The translations under genes and the position numbers were made by a program. The notes below the pieces were generated by a model, which saw nothing but the letters and a program-made list of their open reading frames with translations, did not search any database and was not told the origin of the DNA. From Roseovarius nitratireducens (GTDB lineage Bacteria > Pseudomonadota > Alphaproteobacteria > Rhodobacterales > Rhodobacteraceae), in NCBI RefSeq assembly GCF_002925845.1, contig NZ_PDNI01000017.1, positions 124,001 through 188,000 of the forward strand: DNA of 64,000 nucleotides, read 5' to 3'. Shown piece by piece: positions 35,658 through 46,605 of this stretch. The first letter of the stretch is position 1. The number at the start of each line of letters is the position of its first letter.

Positions 35658-35718
35658 GTGCCGGGCAGCGCACGGGGAAGGTGTGAAGGGATTTGCGCAA
35701 CGGAATAGGTGTGGAAAT

Positions 35719-35785
35719 GTCATCCTCGGGCTTGACCCGAGGACCTCCCGGTCAAGAGATCCTCGGGTCAAGCCCGAGGACGACG
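35719..35785. repeat. CCTCGGGCTTGACCCGAGG repeat, inverted pair, locus 1
   Basis: Two copies of a near-perfect palindromic unit (CATCCTCGGGCTTGACCCGA core), one on each strand (35719-35748 and 35757-35785), able to form a long hairpin that ends right at the M48 protease stop codon. It could act as that gene's terminator. Two more copies lie at 46270-46344. This unit is familiar as a short intergenic repeat in GC-rich alphaproteobacteria. Confidence 0.85.
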
Positions 35786-36478
35786 TTAATGCAGCGAGCG
35801 CTGCCAGCGGTCCTCGAGCTTCTCGATGGCGGCGATGCGGTCTGCGGTCTTGGGGTGGCTCATCAGCCACGCGGGCATCGCGCCACCCGCGCCCGAGGTC
35901 AGCGCCTCGAGCTTCTGAAACAGCGATTTCTGCGGCTCGGTGCCGATCCCCGCCTTGGTCAGAAGTGCTGCGGCGTAGGCGTCGGCCTCGTGTTCGTCGC
36001 CGCGCGACAGCCGCGCGGCCAGAAGCGACATGATACCGTTGGCGATCCACACGCCAATGCCGGGCAGGAAACGCGACAGGATCATCGCCAGCGCCGTACG
36101 CAGGGCGTTCTGCCCGGAAAAGTCGATCATCCGCCGCCGCGCGTGGCCCAAGGCAACGTGACCAAGCTCGTGCGCGATCACGCTGGCCATCTCCTCGGCC
36201 GAGACCTCGCCGGTCTGGAACTTGCGGTAGAAGCCGCGGGTGATGAAGATGCGCCCGTCGGGGGCGGCGAGCCCGTTCACCGGGTCGATCTCGTAGAGAT
36301 GCACGCGCACGCGCGGCAGGTCGAGCGCGCGGGCGAGGCGGTCGAACACCGACTTGAGCCGCGGGTCGGCCAACTCGGTCGAGCGCGCGTCGAGCTCGCG
36401 CGTGGTGCGCCAGACCGAGAAGCGATACATCGCGAGCGCGTAGAGAAGCGCCAGAAGGATCGGCGTGAATTTCAACAT
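35786..36478 (-). CDS. M48-family membrane zinc metalloprotease
   Basis: Protein of 230 residues with one N-terminal membrane helix (LKFTPILLALLYALAMYRF) and an M48 catalytic domain: HELGH (103-107) binds zinc with the downstream glutamate in GDEHEADAYAA. It resembles HtpX-like quality-control proteases but has only one clear N-terminal helix plus a hydrophobic region around 130-155. The start MLKFTP was set at the hydrophobic helix; upstream in-frame codons do not look coding. Confidence 0.85.
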   Translation of the reverse strand: MLKFTPILLALLYALAMYRFSVWRTTRELDARSTELADPRLKSVFDRLARALDLPRVRVHLYEIDPVNGLAAPDGRIFITRGFYRKFQTGEVSAEEMASVIAHELGHVALGHARRRMIDFSGQNALRTALAMILSRFLPGIGVWIANGIMSLLAARLSRGDEHEADAYAAALLTKAGIGTEPQKSLFQKLEALTSGAGGAMPAWLMSHPKTADRIAAIEKLEDRWQRSLH

Positions 36479-36588
36479 GACCCGAGATATGGGGCAGCGG
36501 GGCGCCGCTGGCAAGCGGCGGGACGGGCTGGACCGCGCGAGGGTGCTCGCGTAACGAGGGGCCACATCCCATCCAAGGAGCGTCTGCC

Positions 36589-36927
36589 ATGAGCGTCCAG
36601 GTCTATATCTTTCTCGCGCTGGCGATCCTCGCCGAGACGGCGGGCACCACGGCGTTGCAGGCCAGCCAGCAATTCACCCGGCTGTGGCCGTCGGTGCTGG
36701 TGGTGGTCGCCTACGCGATCAGTTTCTACCTCCTTGCGCTGACGCTCAAATACATGCCGGTGGGCGTGGTCTATGCCATCTGGTCGGGGCTGGGCATCGT
36801 GTTCATCGCCGCCATCGGCTACGTGATCTTCGGGCAGAAGCTGGACGCGCCTGCGATGATCGGCACCGCGATGATTCTCGCCGGGATCGTGGTGATCCAG
36901 CTCTTCTCCAAGGTGGCGCCGCATTGA
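36589..36927 (+). CDS. Small multidrug resistance transporter, EmrE-like
   Basis: Four-helix proton-coupled cation exporter of 112 residues, near the EmrE length of 110. The membrane-embedded glutamate is Glu16 in LAILAETAGTTALQ; the segments FTRLWPSV, YAIWSGLGIVFIA and FGQKLDAPAMIG are close to EmrE. Typical substrates are quaternary ammonium compounds; some family members export guanidinium. A GGAG ribosome-binding site precedes the ATG. Confidence 0.92.
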   Translation: MSVQVYIFLALAILAETAGTTALQASQQFTRLWPSVLVVVAYAISFYLLALTLKYMPVGVVYAIWSGLGIVFIAAIGYVIFGQKLDAPAMIGTAMILAGIVVIQLFSKVAPH

Positions 36928-37161
36928 CGGGTGGTTGTCGCGCTGCGGGCAGGAACGGTGGTCGGAGTGTGCCACGCATCGACCGGCAGCCGAGGCGTGC
37001 AAGCATGTCTTGATCCGCGCATTGACGCGAGTCCCCCGTGTCCCGCCAACGCCATAACGCCGATCCAGGAGTGACCGGGGTCGCTCGGCGGTCCTGAAAA
37101 GGGTGGAAATGCGCCGCTTGGGGCGCTATCCCGGCTTGCGTAACCGATGCGGAGGCGTGCG

Positions 37162-37578
37162 ATGCGCGACACCATCACCGAGCGCTGCGCGGCCAGGGGG
37201 CTGAGGATGACCGGGCAGCGGCGCGTGATCGCCCGCGTGCTGGAGATTTCCGACGATCACCCCGATGTCGAGGAACTGCACGCCCGCGCTACCGCCCGGG
37301 ACCCGAAGATCTCCATCGCCACGGTGTATCGCACGGTCAAGCTGCTGGAGGAGGCGGGTATCCTCGACAAGCTGGAGTTCGGCGACGGGCGCGCGCGCTA
37401 CGAGGATGCCGAGCGCGCCCATCACGATCATCTCATCGACGTCAATTCCGGCGACGTGATCGAATTCGTCGATCCCGATATCGAGGCCCTGCAGGAGCGC
37501 ATCGCCGAGAAGCTGGGCTATCGGCTTGTGGGGCACCGGCTGGAGCTTTACGGCGTGCCGCGCAAGGACAAGGAGTAG
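37162..37578 (+). CDS. Fur-family metal regulator (Fur/Mur type)
   Basis: Metal-responsive repressor of 138 residues: a winged helix (GLRMTGQRRVIARVLEISDDHPDVEELHARA...SIATVYRTVKLLEEAGIL) and a dimerisation domain with the metal-binding HHDHLIDVNSGDVIEF. The CxxC zinc-structural motifs of E. coli Fur are absent, as in the alphaproteobacterial manganese regulator Mur. GGAGG at 37151-37155 favours ATG 37162 over the one at 37147. The next gene, 9 bases on, is a cation exporter, consistent with metal homeostasis. Confidence 0.88.
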   Translation: MRDTITERCAARGLRMTGQRRVIARVLEISDDHPDVEELHARATARDPKISIATVYRTVKLLEEAGILDKLEFGDGRARYEDAERAHHDHLIDVNSGDVIEFVDPDIEALQERIAEKLGYRLVGHRLELYGVPRKDKE

Positions 37579-37586
37579 CGCGGAAC

Positions 37587-38483
37587 ATGGACCGGGTGAT
37601 GCGGCTGGCGCTGGGCAGCGTGCTGGTGGGGCTTGCGGTGCTCTCGCTCAAGGTGGTGGCGTGGCGCGTGACCGGCTCGGTGGCGCTCATGTCCGATGCG
37701 CTCGAAAGCGTGGTCAACGTGGCCACCGCGCTGGCGGTGATCGCCGCCTTGCGGCTGGCGCGGCGTCCGGCGGATGCCAACCACCCGTTCGGCCATCACA
37801 AGGCCGAGTTCTTCGCCGCGGTGCTGGAAGGCGTGCTGATCGTGCTGGCGGCGGTGTTCATCCTGCGCGAGGCGTGGGCGGGCTTTGCCGCGCCGCGCGC
37901 GATCGACGCGCCGTGGCTGGGGCTGGCCGTCAATGCCGTGGCGGGGGTGATCAACGCGGCGTGGGCGTGGTTGCTCATCCGCGAGGGGCGGCGGCACCGC
38001 TCGCCCGCGCTGGCCGCCGACGGGCGGCACCTGATGACCGACGTGGTCTCGTCGGTGGGGGTGCTGGCGGGCGTGGCGCTGGCAGTGGCGACGGGGTGGT
38101 GGGTGCTCGACCCCGCGCTCGCGGTGCTGGTGGCGCTCAACATCCTGTGGTCGGGCTGGAGCGTGATCCGCGGCTCGCTGAGCGGGCTGATGGACGAGGC
38201 GGTGTCGGATGACGAGCTGGTGCGCATCCGCCGCATCATCGCCGAGAGCGCCGAGGGCGAAACCGCGCTGGAGGCGCATGACTTGCGCACGCGCCACGCC
38301 GGTCCGGTGACGTTCATCGAGTTTCACCTCGTCGTGCCGGGCGAGACCACGGTAGAGGCCGCCCACGCGCTGTGCGACCGGATCGAGGCGGCGCTGATGG
38401 GCGCGCTGCCCGATGCGCGGGTGACGATCCATGTCGAACCCGAGCACAAGGCCAAGCACAGCGGCATCGTCGTGTTGTCGTAG
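37587..38483 (+). CDS. Cation diffusion facilitator (CDF) metal exporter
   Basis: Proton-antiporting divalent-metal exporter of 298 residues with six membrane helices and a C-terminal cytoplasmic metal-sensing domain. In TM5 the metal site is canonical (His148 and Asp152 in GRHLMTDVVSS). In TM2 the usual acidic pair is replaced by Asp37 and Ser41 (SDALESVVN), so the metal may differ from the zinc-type D-D/H-D site. It follows the Fur/Mur gene, suggesting co-regulation. Confidence 0.85.
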   Translation: MDRVMRLALGSVLVGLAVLSLKVVAWRVTGSVALMSDALESVVNVATALAVIAALRLARRPADANHPFGHHKAEFFAAVLEGVLIVLAAVFILREAWAGFAAPRAIDAPWLGLAVNAVAGVINAAWAWLLIREGRRHRSPALAADGRHLMTDVVSSVGVLAGVALAVATGWWVLDPALAVLVALNILWSGWSVIRGSLSGLMDEAVSDDELVRIRRIIAESAEGETALEAHDLRTRHAGPVTFIEFHLVVPGETTVEAAHALCDRIEAALMGALPDARVTIHVEPEHKAKHSGIVVLS

Positions 38484-38554
38484 GCCAGTGGCTTTCGCCC
38501 CGTCGCGGGCTGTGCGAATAGGGGGTGATCGCCCCCGAGGAAAGGCCCCCGAGA

Positions 38555-39421
38555 ATGGAAAACCTGCGCGGCAGCGTGCTGATGGTGCTGGCGATGGCCG
38601 GCTTCGCGCTGGAGGACATGTTCATCAAGCGGCTGGCCGGGGCCATGCCGGTGGGGCAGATCATCATGGTGCTGGGGCTGGGCGGCGCGGTGATATTCGC
38701 CGCGATCTGCCTGGGGCAGGGGCGGCGGCTGTTCTCGCGGGATTTGCTGGCGCGGCCGGTGATCCTGCGCAACACCGGAGAGATGGCGGGCACCATGTGT
38801 TTCGTCACCGCGATCGCGCTGACGCCCTTGTCGTCGGCCTCGGCGATTCTTCAGGCGACGCCGCTCGCCGTCACGCTGGGTGCGGCGCTGTTCCTGGGCG
38901 AGCCGGTGGGCTGGCGGCGGTGGTCGGCGATCCTGGTGGGGTTCGCGGGCGTGCTGATGGTGGTGCGCCCGGGGCTCGAAGGTTTTGCGCCCGCCTCGCT
39001 CTTTGCCGTGGGGGCGGTGGTCGGGCTGGCGGTGCGGGACCTGGCAACGCGGGCGGTGCCGGCGGCGATCTCGTCGATGCAGCTCTCGGCCTATGCCTTT
39101 GCCACGCTGGTGCCGACGGGCGCGATCCTTCTGGCGTTCGGGGACGGGCCGGTGGCGCCGGGGGGCGTGCAGATGCGTGACCTCGGGCTGGCACTGGCCT
39201 GCGGCGTGGGGGCCTATTACGCCATCGTCGCGGCAATGCGGGTGGGCGAGGTGGCGGTGGTGACACCGTTTCGCTACACGCGGCTGGTGTTCGCGCTGGG
39301 GATCGGGATGCTGGTCTTTGCCGAGCGGCCCGATACGTGGACGCTCACCGGCGCGGCGGTGATCGTGGCCTCGGGGCTCTACACTCTGATGCGCGAGGCA
39401 CGGATGGGGCGGCGGCGATAG
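38555..39421 (+). CDS. EamA-type drug/metabolite transporter
   Basis: Ten-helix permease of 288 residues made of two EamA repeats (MENLRGSVLMVLAMAGFALEDMFIKRLAG and the second starting near LFAVGAVVGLAVRDLATRAV). TPLSSASAILQATPLAVTLGAALFLGEPVGW is characteristic. The substrate is unknown. An in-frame GTG 30 bases upstream is possible; the ATG at 38555 puts the first helix at the usual position. Confidence 0.8.
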   Translation: MENLRGSVLMVLAMAGFALEDMFIKRLAGAMPVGQIIMVLGLGGAVIFAAICLGQGRRLFSRDLLARPVILRNTGEMAGTMCFVTAIALTPLSSASAILQATPLAVTLGAALFLGEPVGWRRWSAILVGFAGVLMVVRPGLEGFAPASLFAVGAVVGLAVRDLATRAVPAAISSMQLSAYAFATLVPTGAILLAFGDGPVAPGGVQMRDLGLALACGVGAYYAIVAAMRVGEVAVVTPFRYTRLVFALGIGMLVFAERPDTWTLTGAAVIVASGLYTLMREARMGRRR

Positions 39422-39494
39422 GGGAGAGGCCTAGCCCGAAGCGACAGTCTGCGTGTTCCGCGCGGGGTATCGCGCCGTACCTCTCCCCCACCCC

Positions 39495-40538
39495 TCAGAA
39501 CGGCATCGGGTGCGCCCTGTGCGTCGCGTCGAGATCGGCCAGCACCTCGTCGCCCAGCGTCACGTCCGCCGCGCCCAGCGCCCGGTCGAGCTGATCCATG
39601 CGCGTCGCGCCGAAGATCGCCGAACACATGAATGGCCGCGTCAGGCACCACGCCAGCGCCATCTGCACCGGGTCGAGCCCGTGCTTGCGCGCCACCTCCA
39701 GGTAGGCATCCACGGCGGCAAAGGCGCGCGGCACGCGGCGCCCGCCGAGATCGGTGTTGATCGTCATCCGCGATCCTGCGGGCAGCGCGCCGTCCTGGTA
39801 CTTGCCCGTCAGCATCCCCGCCGCCAGCGGCGAGAACGCCAGCAGGCCGACATCCTCGTTGACGCTCAGCTCCGCCAGGTCGGTGTCATAGAGGCGGCAC
39901 ATCAGCGAATACTCGTTCTGGATCGAGGCCACGCGGGGCCCGCGCCCCGCCTCGGCCAGCCGCAGCCATTGCGCCGTGCCCCACGCGCTCTCGTTCGACA
40001 GGCCAAAGGCGCGGATGCGGCCCTTGTCGACCTCGCGTTGCAAGGCTTCCAGCGCCTCTTCCATGTGGGCGAGCGTCGCGGCGCGGTCCTGCCCCGAGGG
40101 ATCGAAGCTCCAGTTCTGGCGGAACATGTAGCTGCCCCGGTTGGGCCAGTGGAATTGATAGAGGTCGATGTAATCGGTGCGCAGCCGCCGCAGCGACCCC
40201 TCCACCGCCTCGGGTATGGTCGCCGCCGAGATCGGCGCGCCGTCGCGGGCGTGCGAAAAACCCGCGCCGGAATGCTTGGTGGCCAGCACCACCTCATCCC
40301 GCCGCCCCGTCCGTGCGACCCAGTCGCCGATAATCTCCTCGGTGCGGCCAGTGGTTTCGGCTCGGACGGGCGCGGTGGGATACATCTCGGCAGTGTCGAT
40401 GAAATTCACGCCCCGGTCCAGCGCCCGGTCGATCTGCGCGTGGCCCTCTTCGGCGGTGTTCTGCGCGCCCCAGGTCATCGAGCCGAGGCACAGCGCGCTC
40501 ACCTCGATGCCGGTGCGGCCCAGCGGTCTTTTGTGCAT
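39495..40538 (-). CDS. Aldo/keto reductase, Tas-like
   Basis: NADPH-dependent aldo/keto reductase of 347 residues, larger than the simple type because of the Tas-like insert. The catalytic residues are visible as FIDTAEMYPTAP (Asp and Tyr), LATKHSG (Lys) and YQFHWPNRG (His). The C-terminal part (FGATRMDQLDRALGAADVTL) binds NADPH. The substrate is unknown. The start MHKRPLGRTGIEVS is the family-typical one. Confidence 0.88.
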   Translation of the reverse strand: MHKRPLGRTGIEVSALCLGSMTWGAQNTAEEGHAQIDRALDRGVNFIDTAEMYPTAPVRAETTGRTEEIIGDWVARTGRRDEVVLATKHSGAGFSHARDGAPISAATIPEAVEGSLRRLRTDYIDLYQFHWPNRGSYMFRQNWSFDPSGQDRAATLAHMEEALEALQREVDKGRIRAFGLSNESAWGTAQWLRLAEAGRGPRVASIQNEYSLMCRLYDTDLAELSVNEDVGLLAFSPLAAGMLTGKYQDGALPAGSRMTINTDLGGRRVPRAFAAVDAYLEVARKHGLDPVQMALAWCLTRPFMCSAIFGATRMDQLDRALGAADVTLGDEVLADLDATHRAHPMPF

Positions 40539-40603
40539 GTCGGATGGTCCTGTCCCGTTTCGCGCGGAGCCTATGGGCGCGGCCCCGCGATGGCAAGCGC
40601 CGC

Positions 40604-42163
40604 TCAGATGGCCACGCGCTTCCTGCCCACCCGCACCTCCGGCGTGGCCCCCAGCGCCCCGGCCAGCGCCTTGAAGCGCGCCTGCGCCACCTCGCCGAAC
40701 AGCGCCGAGGCGTCCGAGGCGAGATCGAGCTTCAGCACCTTGCGCCGCGGGTGCCAGCGCATCCGCGCGATATCGGTCTCGTCGGTCAGCCACAGCATCG
40801 CCGCCAGCCGCAGGGCGCGCCCGAGGATCTCGGCCTCGTTGCGGTCGCGCTCGGAAATCAGCTCTTCCAGCGTGTCGAACCGCGTGCCCGCGCGCTTGTT
40901 GGAATAGCGGTGCAACAGCGCCAGCCCGAGAAACACCCGCTCGGAATGCTTCAGCCCGCCGAGATTGGCGCGGGTGGCGTTGTCGAAACAATCCTCGGCG
41001 CGGTAGTCGGGATGGGCGCGCCAGCTCACGTCGTGCAGCAGGCAGGCCGCCTTGACCAGCCGCAGCCGCTCGGGCCGTGCGGATTTGTAGAGCGGCGCGA
41101 TGAAGCGATAGATCACCTGGCCAAAACCGGGCAGGCGCGCGTCCTTGGCCTCGGAAAAGCGGCATGCCTCGATCAGCGGGTCGCGCACGCGCAGCGATTC
41201 CGGCATCTGTTCATAGAGCAGCCCCTCGCGGATACCGTAGCTCGACACCGCGATGTCATGCGGGCGAAAGCTGCGCACCACCTCGCGCAGCACCTCGGCG
41301 GCAAAGGGCACCAGCGCGATGCGCGCCGCCGACACGCCCGATTGCGCGCGCAACGCGTCCGCGTCGTGCTTGGCGATATGCTTGATGGTGGCGCGCAGGT
41401 CGGCGGCGGTCATGCGGTATTCGTGCAGAACGTGCAGCGGATAGCCGCGCCGCGCCATGTCGACGCGGGCGATCGCGCGCCACGAGCCCCCCACCAGGAA
41501 CAGCCGGTTCTTCTGTTCACCGAGCCCGTCACGCAGCCGCTCTACCGTTTCGCGGATCAGCGCCTTGCGCGCCTTCTTGCCACCCTTGAGATCGCGCAGC
41601 TTGAGCGGACCGAGCTTGGCACTGACGCAGCGCCCAACGCGGCCGCCGTCGATCTCGCCCAGTTCCATCGACGAGCCGCCCATGTCGCACACGAGGCCAT
41701 AGGCCCCAGGCCAGCCCAGCAGCACCCCTTGCGCCGAGAGCCGTGCCTCTTCGGGGCCGTCGATGACAAAGAGCCGGATGCCTGTCTCGCGCTCCACCTC
41801 GGCGACGAAGTCGGGGCCATCCTCGGCCTCGCGCACCGCCGCCGTCGCCACCGCGTTGAGCGGGCCGGTGCCCAGCCCGTCGGCCACATGCGCGAAACGC
41901 CTGAGCGCGTCGAGCGCGCGCGCGCGCCCTTGCGGATCCAGCCGCCCGGTCTCGGCCATGCCCGCGCCGAGGCCGCACATCACCTTCTCGTTGAAGAAAT
42001 AGGCCGGGCTGCGCGCGGCGCCGTCGAACACCACGAGGCGCACCGAGTTGGAACCCACGTCCACCACACCCACGCGGGACAGCGCGCGCGCCTCGGGGCT
42101 GTCGAAGAGCGGACGCCCGAAGGGGCGGTCGCTGTGCGCTGCGGGATCGTTCACGCCGTCCAT
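40604..42163 (-). CDS. ppx: Exopolyphosphatase / guanosine pentaphosphate phosphatase
   Basis: Cleaves terminal phosphates from polyphosphate, possibly also pppGpp. It has 519 residues: the ASKHA-fold N-terminal half (VGVVDVGSNSVRLVVFDG, YGLVCDMGGSSMELGEI), then an HD-like helical domain (KAACLLHDVSWRAHPDYRAED...GLKHSERVFLGLALLHRYS). It lies 49 bases past ppk on the same strand, so synthesis and breakdown of polyphosphate are in one transcription unit. Confidence 0.93.
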   Translation of the reverse strand: MDGVNDPAAHSDRPFGRPLFDSPEARALSRVGVVDVGSNSVRLVVFDGAARSPAYFFNEKVMCGLGAGMAETGRLDPQGRARALDALRRFAHVADGLGTGPLNAVATAAVREAEDGPDFVAEVERETGIRLFVIDGPEEARLSAQGVLLGWPGAYGLVCDMGGSSMELGEIDGGRVGRCVSAKLGPLKLRDLKGGKKARKALIRETVERLRDGLGEQKNRLFLVGGSWRAIARVDMARRGYPLHVLHEYRMTAADLRATIKHIAKHDADALRAQSGVSAARIALVPFAAEVLREVVRSFRPHDIAVSSYGIREGLLYEQMPESLRVRDPLIEACRFSEAKDARLPGFGQVIYRFIAPLYKSARPERLRLVKAACLLHDVSWRAHPDYRAEDCFDNATRANLGGLKHSERVFLGLALLHRYSNKRAGTRFDTLEELISERDRNEAEILGRALRLAAMLWLTDETDIARMRWHPRRKVLKLDLASDASALFGEVAQARFKALAGALGATPEVRVGRKRVAI

Positions 42164-42212
42164 CGTCTGTCTTGCCGGTCCCTGACGTGTCTAGGCCGCG
42201 GGCGCGCGCGGG

Positions 42213-44387
<2,175 letters not shown>

Positions 44388-44436
44388 GCGGGCCTTATGG
44401 TGGCGGAGTGTAACACTCGGGTGACGGATGATGGCG

Positions 44437-45114
44437 TCAGTGACCGCGATTGTCCAGCACCTCGGCGGCGAGCTGCCGCGTGATCGCCCGCCCCGTGGCC
44501 AGCGCCCGCGCGTCGATCGCGGCGACGGTGGCGCGGGCCGCGTCGAACGTGCGCTCGATGCGCCGGGCGAGGTAGGGCACGCAATCGGGCGCGGGGGCAA
44601 GCTGCCGGTCGGCAAAGAGCTTGGCCAGCACCGCCGCCAGCAGCGCGTCGTCGGGCGGCCCCAGCCGCGCGAGCAGCATGGCCTCCATCCGGCTCGCCAG
44701 GTCGGGCAGGGCAAGGCCCCAGTGCCGCGGCGGCGCGGCCGCGCTGACCAGCAGCGCGTGACCCTCCGCCAGCACCAGGTTGTGCAGGTGAAACAGCGCC
44801 GCCTCGGCCTCCGCGTGCCCGGCGATGCCATCGGCATCCTCCACCGCCACCGGCCCGGCGGCCAGCGCGTCGATATCGGCGCCGCCCAGGTCACCCGCGG
44901 CCACGATCGGCGCGCCCGTCAGCGCCGCCCAGACATGCACCAGGTGCGTCTTGCCCGCGCCGCGCGGCCCGGCCAGTACCAGTTTGCGCGCCGGCCAGTC
45001 GCGCCAGCCCTCGATCAGCGCCACCGCCTGCGCGTTGGCCGGCGAGACGAAGAAATCCTCGCGCCCCAGCGCCGTGCGCGCGGGCAGGTCAAAGACCAGT
45101 TGCCGGGATGTCAT
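44437..45114 (-). CDS. hda: DnaA-related regulatory ATPase, Hda/DnaA-homologue
   Basis: DnaA-like AAA+ protein lacking the DNA-binding C-terminal domain, 225 residues, which fits the Hda role of resetting DnaA after initiation. Walker A is [14 protein letters not shown] near residue 49; Walker B is AVEDADG, with E-D in place of the usual D-D. The N-terminal QLVFDLP resembles the clamp-binding motif of Hda. It overlaps the next upstream gene by four bases. The neighbours ppk and the PerM-type protein form a conserved cluster in this group. Confidence 0.85.
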   Translation of the reverse strand: MTSRQLVFDLPARTALGREDFFVSPANAQAVALIEGWRDWPARKLVLAGPRGAGKTHLVHVWAALTGAPIVAAGDLGGADIDALAAGPVAVEDADGIAGHAEAEAALFHLHNLVLAEGHALLVSAAAPPRHWGLALPDLASRMEAMLLARLGPPDDALLAAVLAKLFADRQLAPAPDCVPYLARRIERTFDAARATVAAIDARALATGRAITRQLAAEVLDNRGH

Positions 45115-46190
45115 CCGTTGCCCCTATCCTCGTCGGGCCCGTCCAGCCCGCGATAGAGCCGGCTTTTCTGGTACTCCGCCACGGCGAACCGCGCGATCAC
45201 CCCCAGCGCGGCGGCCACCGGCACCGCCACCAGCATGCCGACGAAGCCAAACAGCGTGCCGAAGGCCGACAGCGCAAAGATCAGCCACACCGGGTGCAGC
45301 CCCACCGACGAGCCGACAAGGCGCGGGGTCAGCAGGTTGCCCTCGATCACCTGCCCGGCGACGAAGATGGCGGCCACCAGCCCGATGCTCAGCCAGTCGC
45401 CCCAGAACTGGAACAGCGCCAGTCCCAGCGCCAGCGTGCCGCCAAAGATCGCGCCGACATAAGGAATGAACGTCACCAGCCCCGCCGCCGCTCCGACGAC
45501 GAGGCCGAATTGCAGCCCCACCAGCATCAGTGCCACCGCGTAATAGGTGCCGAGGATCACGGAGACCGTGCCCATGCCCCGCACGAAACTCGCCAGCGTG
45601 GCGTCGATCTCGCACGCCAGCCGCCGGATGATCGGCGCGTGATCGCGCGGCAGCAGGTGGTCGATCCGCTCCACCATGTGATCCCAGTCATAGAGCAGGT
45701 AGACGGCGACCACCGGTGCCACCACCAGCAGCACCACCACGTTGACCAGCGACGCGGCCGAGCTGAGCGCGGTCTGCAACAGTTCCCCGCCGCGCTCGCG
45801 CACCGTCTCGCCCAGCGATTGCAGCGCCTGCTGCAGCGTCGAGTCCGGCTCGTAGAGCGATGGCAGGTGCTTGCCGAGAAAGCCCTGCAAATCGCGCGCA
45901 AGCTGCGGCGCGGTGTCGAAGAGGGCGATCGCCTGCGCCACGATCGACGGGATGATGAGCAGCGCCACGATCACCAGCACCAGCATCGCCACCGCGGTGA
46001 TCGTCGCCACCGCGAGGATGCGGCTCATCCCCAGCCGCTCCAGCCGGTCGGCGACGGGGTCGAGGAAATACGCCACCGCCGCGCCCAGCACGAAGGGCAG
46101 CATCACGTCGCCCAGGAACCACAGCACCACGAACACCGCGATGGCCGCGATGCCCCAGTACTTGATCTGATCCCGGACCGGCAGGGCCAT
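45111..46190 (-). CDS. AI-2E/PerM-family membrane transporter
   Basis: Polytopic protein of 359 residues with about seven membrane helices, including VRDQIKYWGIAAIAVFVVLWFLGDVMLPFVLGAAVAYFLDP, the PerM core GTYYAVALMLVGLQFGLVVGAAAGLVTFIPYVGAIFGGTLA and GNLLTPRLVGSSVGLHPVWLIFALSAFGTLFGFVGMLVAVPVAA. The family is named for an autoinducer-2 exporter, but members also move sodium or other solutes, so the substrate is open. It opens the perM-hda-ppk-ppx unit. Confidence 0.85.
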   Translation of the reverse strand: MALPVRDQIKYWGIAAIAVFVVLWFLGDVMLPFVLGAAVAYFLDPVADRLERLGMSRILAVATITAVAMLVLVIVALLIIPSIVAQAIALFDTAPQLARDLQGFLGKHLPSLYEPDSTLQQALQSLGETVRERGGELLQTALSSAASLVNVVVLLVVAPVVAVYLLYDWDHMVERIDHLLPRDHAPIIRRLACEIDATLASFVRGMGTVSVILGTYYAVALMLVGLQFGLVVGAAAGLVTFIPYVGAIFGGTLALGLALFQFWGDWLSIGLVAAIFVAGQVIEGNLLTPRLVGSSVGLHPVWLIFALSAFGTLFGFVGMLVAVPVAAALGVIARFAVAEYQKSRLYRGLDGPDEDRGNG

Positions 46191-46269
46191 CGGCGTTCCT
46201 TCGGCTGCGTGTGCGCAACATCGCTTGTGACGCCGGGGGTTTCAAGAGCGCTCGGCGCGTCATCCCCCC
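46191..46269. other. Intergenic region upstream of the PerM-like gene
   Basis: Start of a 415-base gap between the divergent PerM-like and proS genes. Apart from two repeat families at 46270-46510 I see no gene or RNA. The gap must contain both promoters. Confidence 0.5.
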
Positions 46270-46344
46270 GTCATCCTCGGGCTCGACCCGAGGACCTCTC
46301 GTACCCAGCGCCTCCGTCATCCTCGGGCTTGATCCGAGGACCTC
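46270..46344. repeat. CCTCGGGC-CCGAGG repeat, direct pair, locus 2
   Basis: Two direct copies, 46270-46298 (CATCCTCGGGCTCGACCCGA core) and 46316-46344 (CATCCTCGGGCTTGATCCGA core), of the unit also at 35719-35785. Here they lie between divergent genes, so they cannot be terminators of an upstream gene. Confidence 0.85.
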
Positions 46345-46475
46345 ATTCCTCAATCGCACCCCCATGCAAAGCCCCGCAAACCGCGCCCCGACGGCGGACC
46401 GACCACGCCGATCCCCGCCGCCCTCAACCCGCCATCCGTTAACGTCGCGTCGCCCCACCGCCCGCCGGGCCCCGC

Positions 46476-46510
46476 GAACCGTGCGGTTCGTGCGCTGAAC
46501 CTGCAGGTTC
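46476..46510. repeat. GAACC-GGTTC double palindrome, locus 2
   Basis: GAACCGTGCGGTTC (46476-46489) and GAACCTGCAGGTTC (46497-46510) are the reverse-complement arrangement of the pair at 35623-35657. Confidence 0.75.
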
Positions 46511-46605
46511 GGGGGTACCGGGGCGGCGCGCGCGGCGTCTTGCCCCGCTTCGGCTTCTCGCCTAGAACCGCCGCGACATTCGCCCCCAAGCCACGAGGCC
46601 CGCCC

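Noticed and set aside
36479-36588. Possible guanidine-II (mini-ykkC) riboswitch ahead of the EmrE-like gene
   Set aside because: ACGG and ACGA occur in the leader, but the flanking bases do not pair to make the two required ACGR-loop hairpins.
39421-39488. GGGGAGAGG and CCTCTCCCC flanking the gap between the convergent EamA and aldo/keto reductase genes
   Set aside because: The arms pair but are about 50 bases apart, too far for a convincing terminator; kept only as a note.
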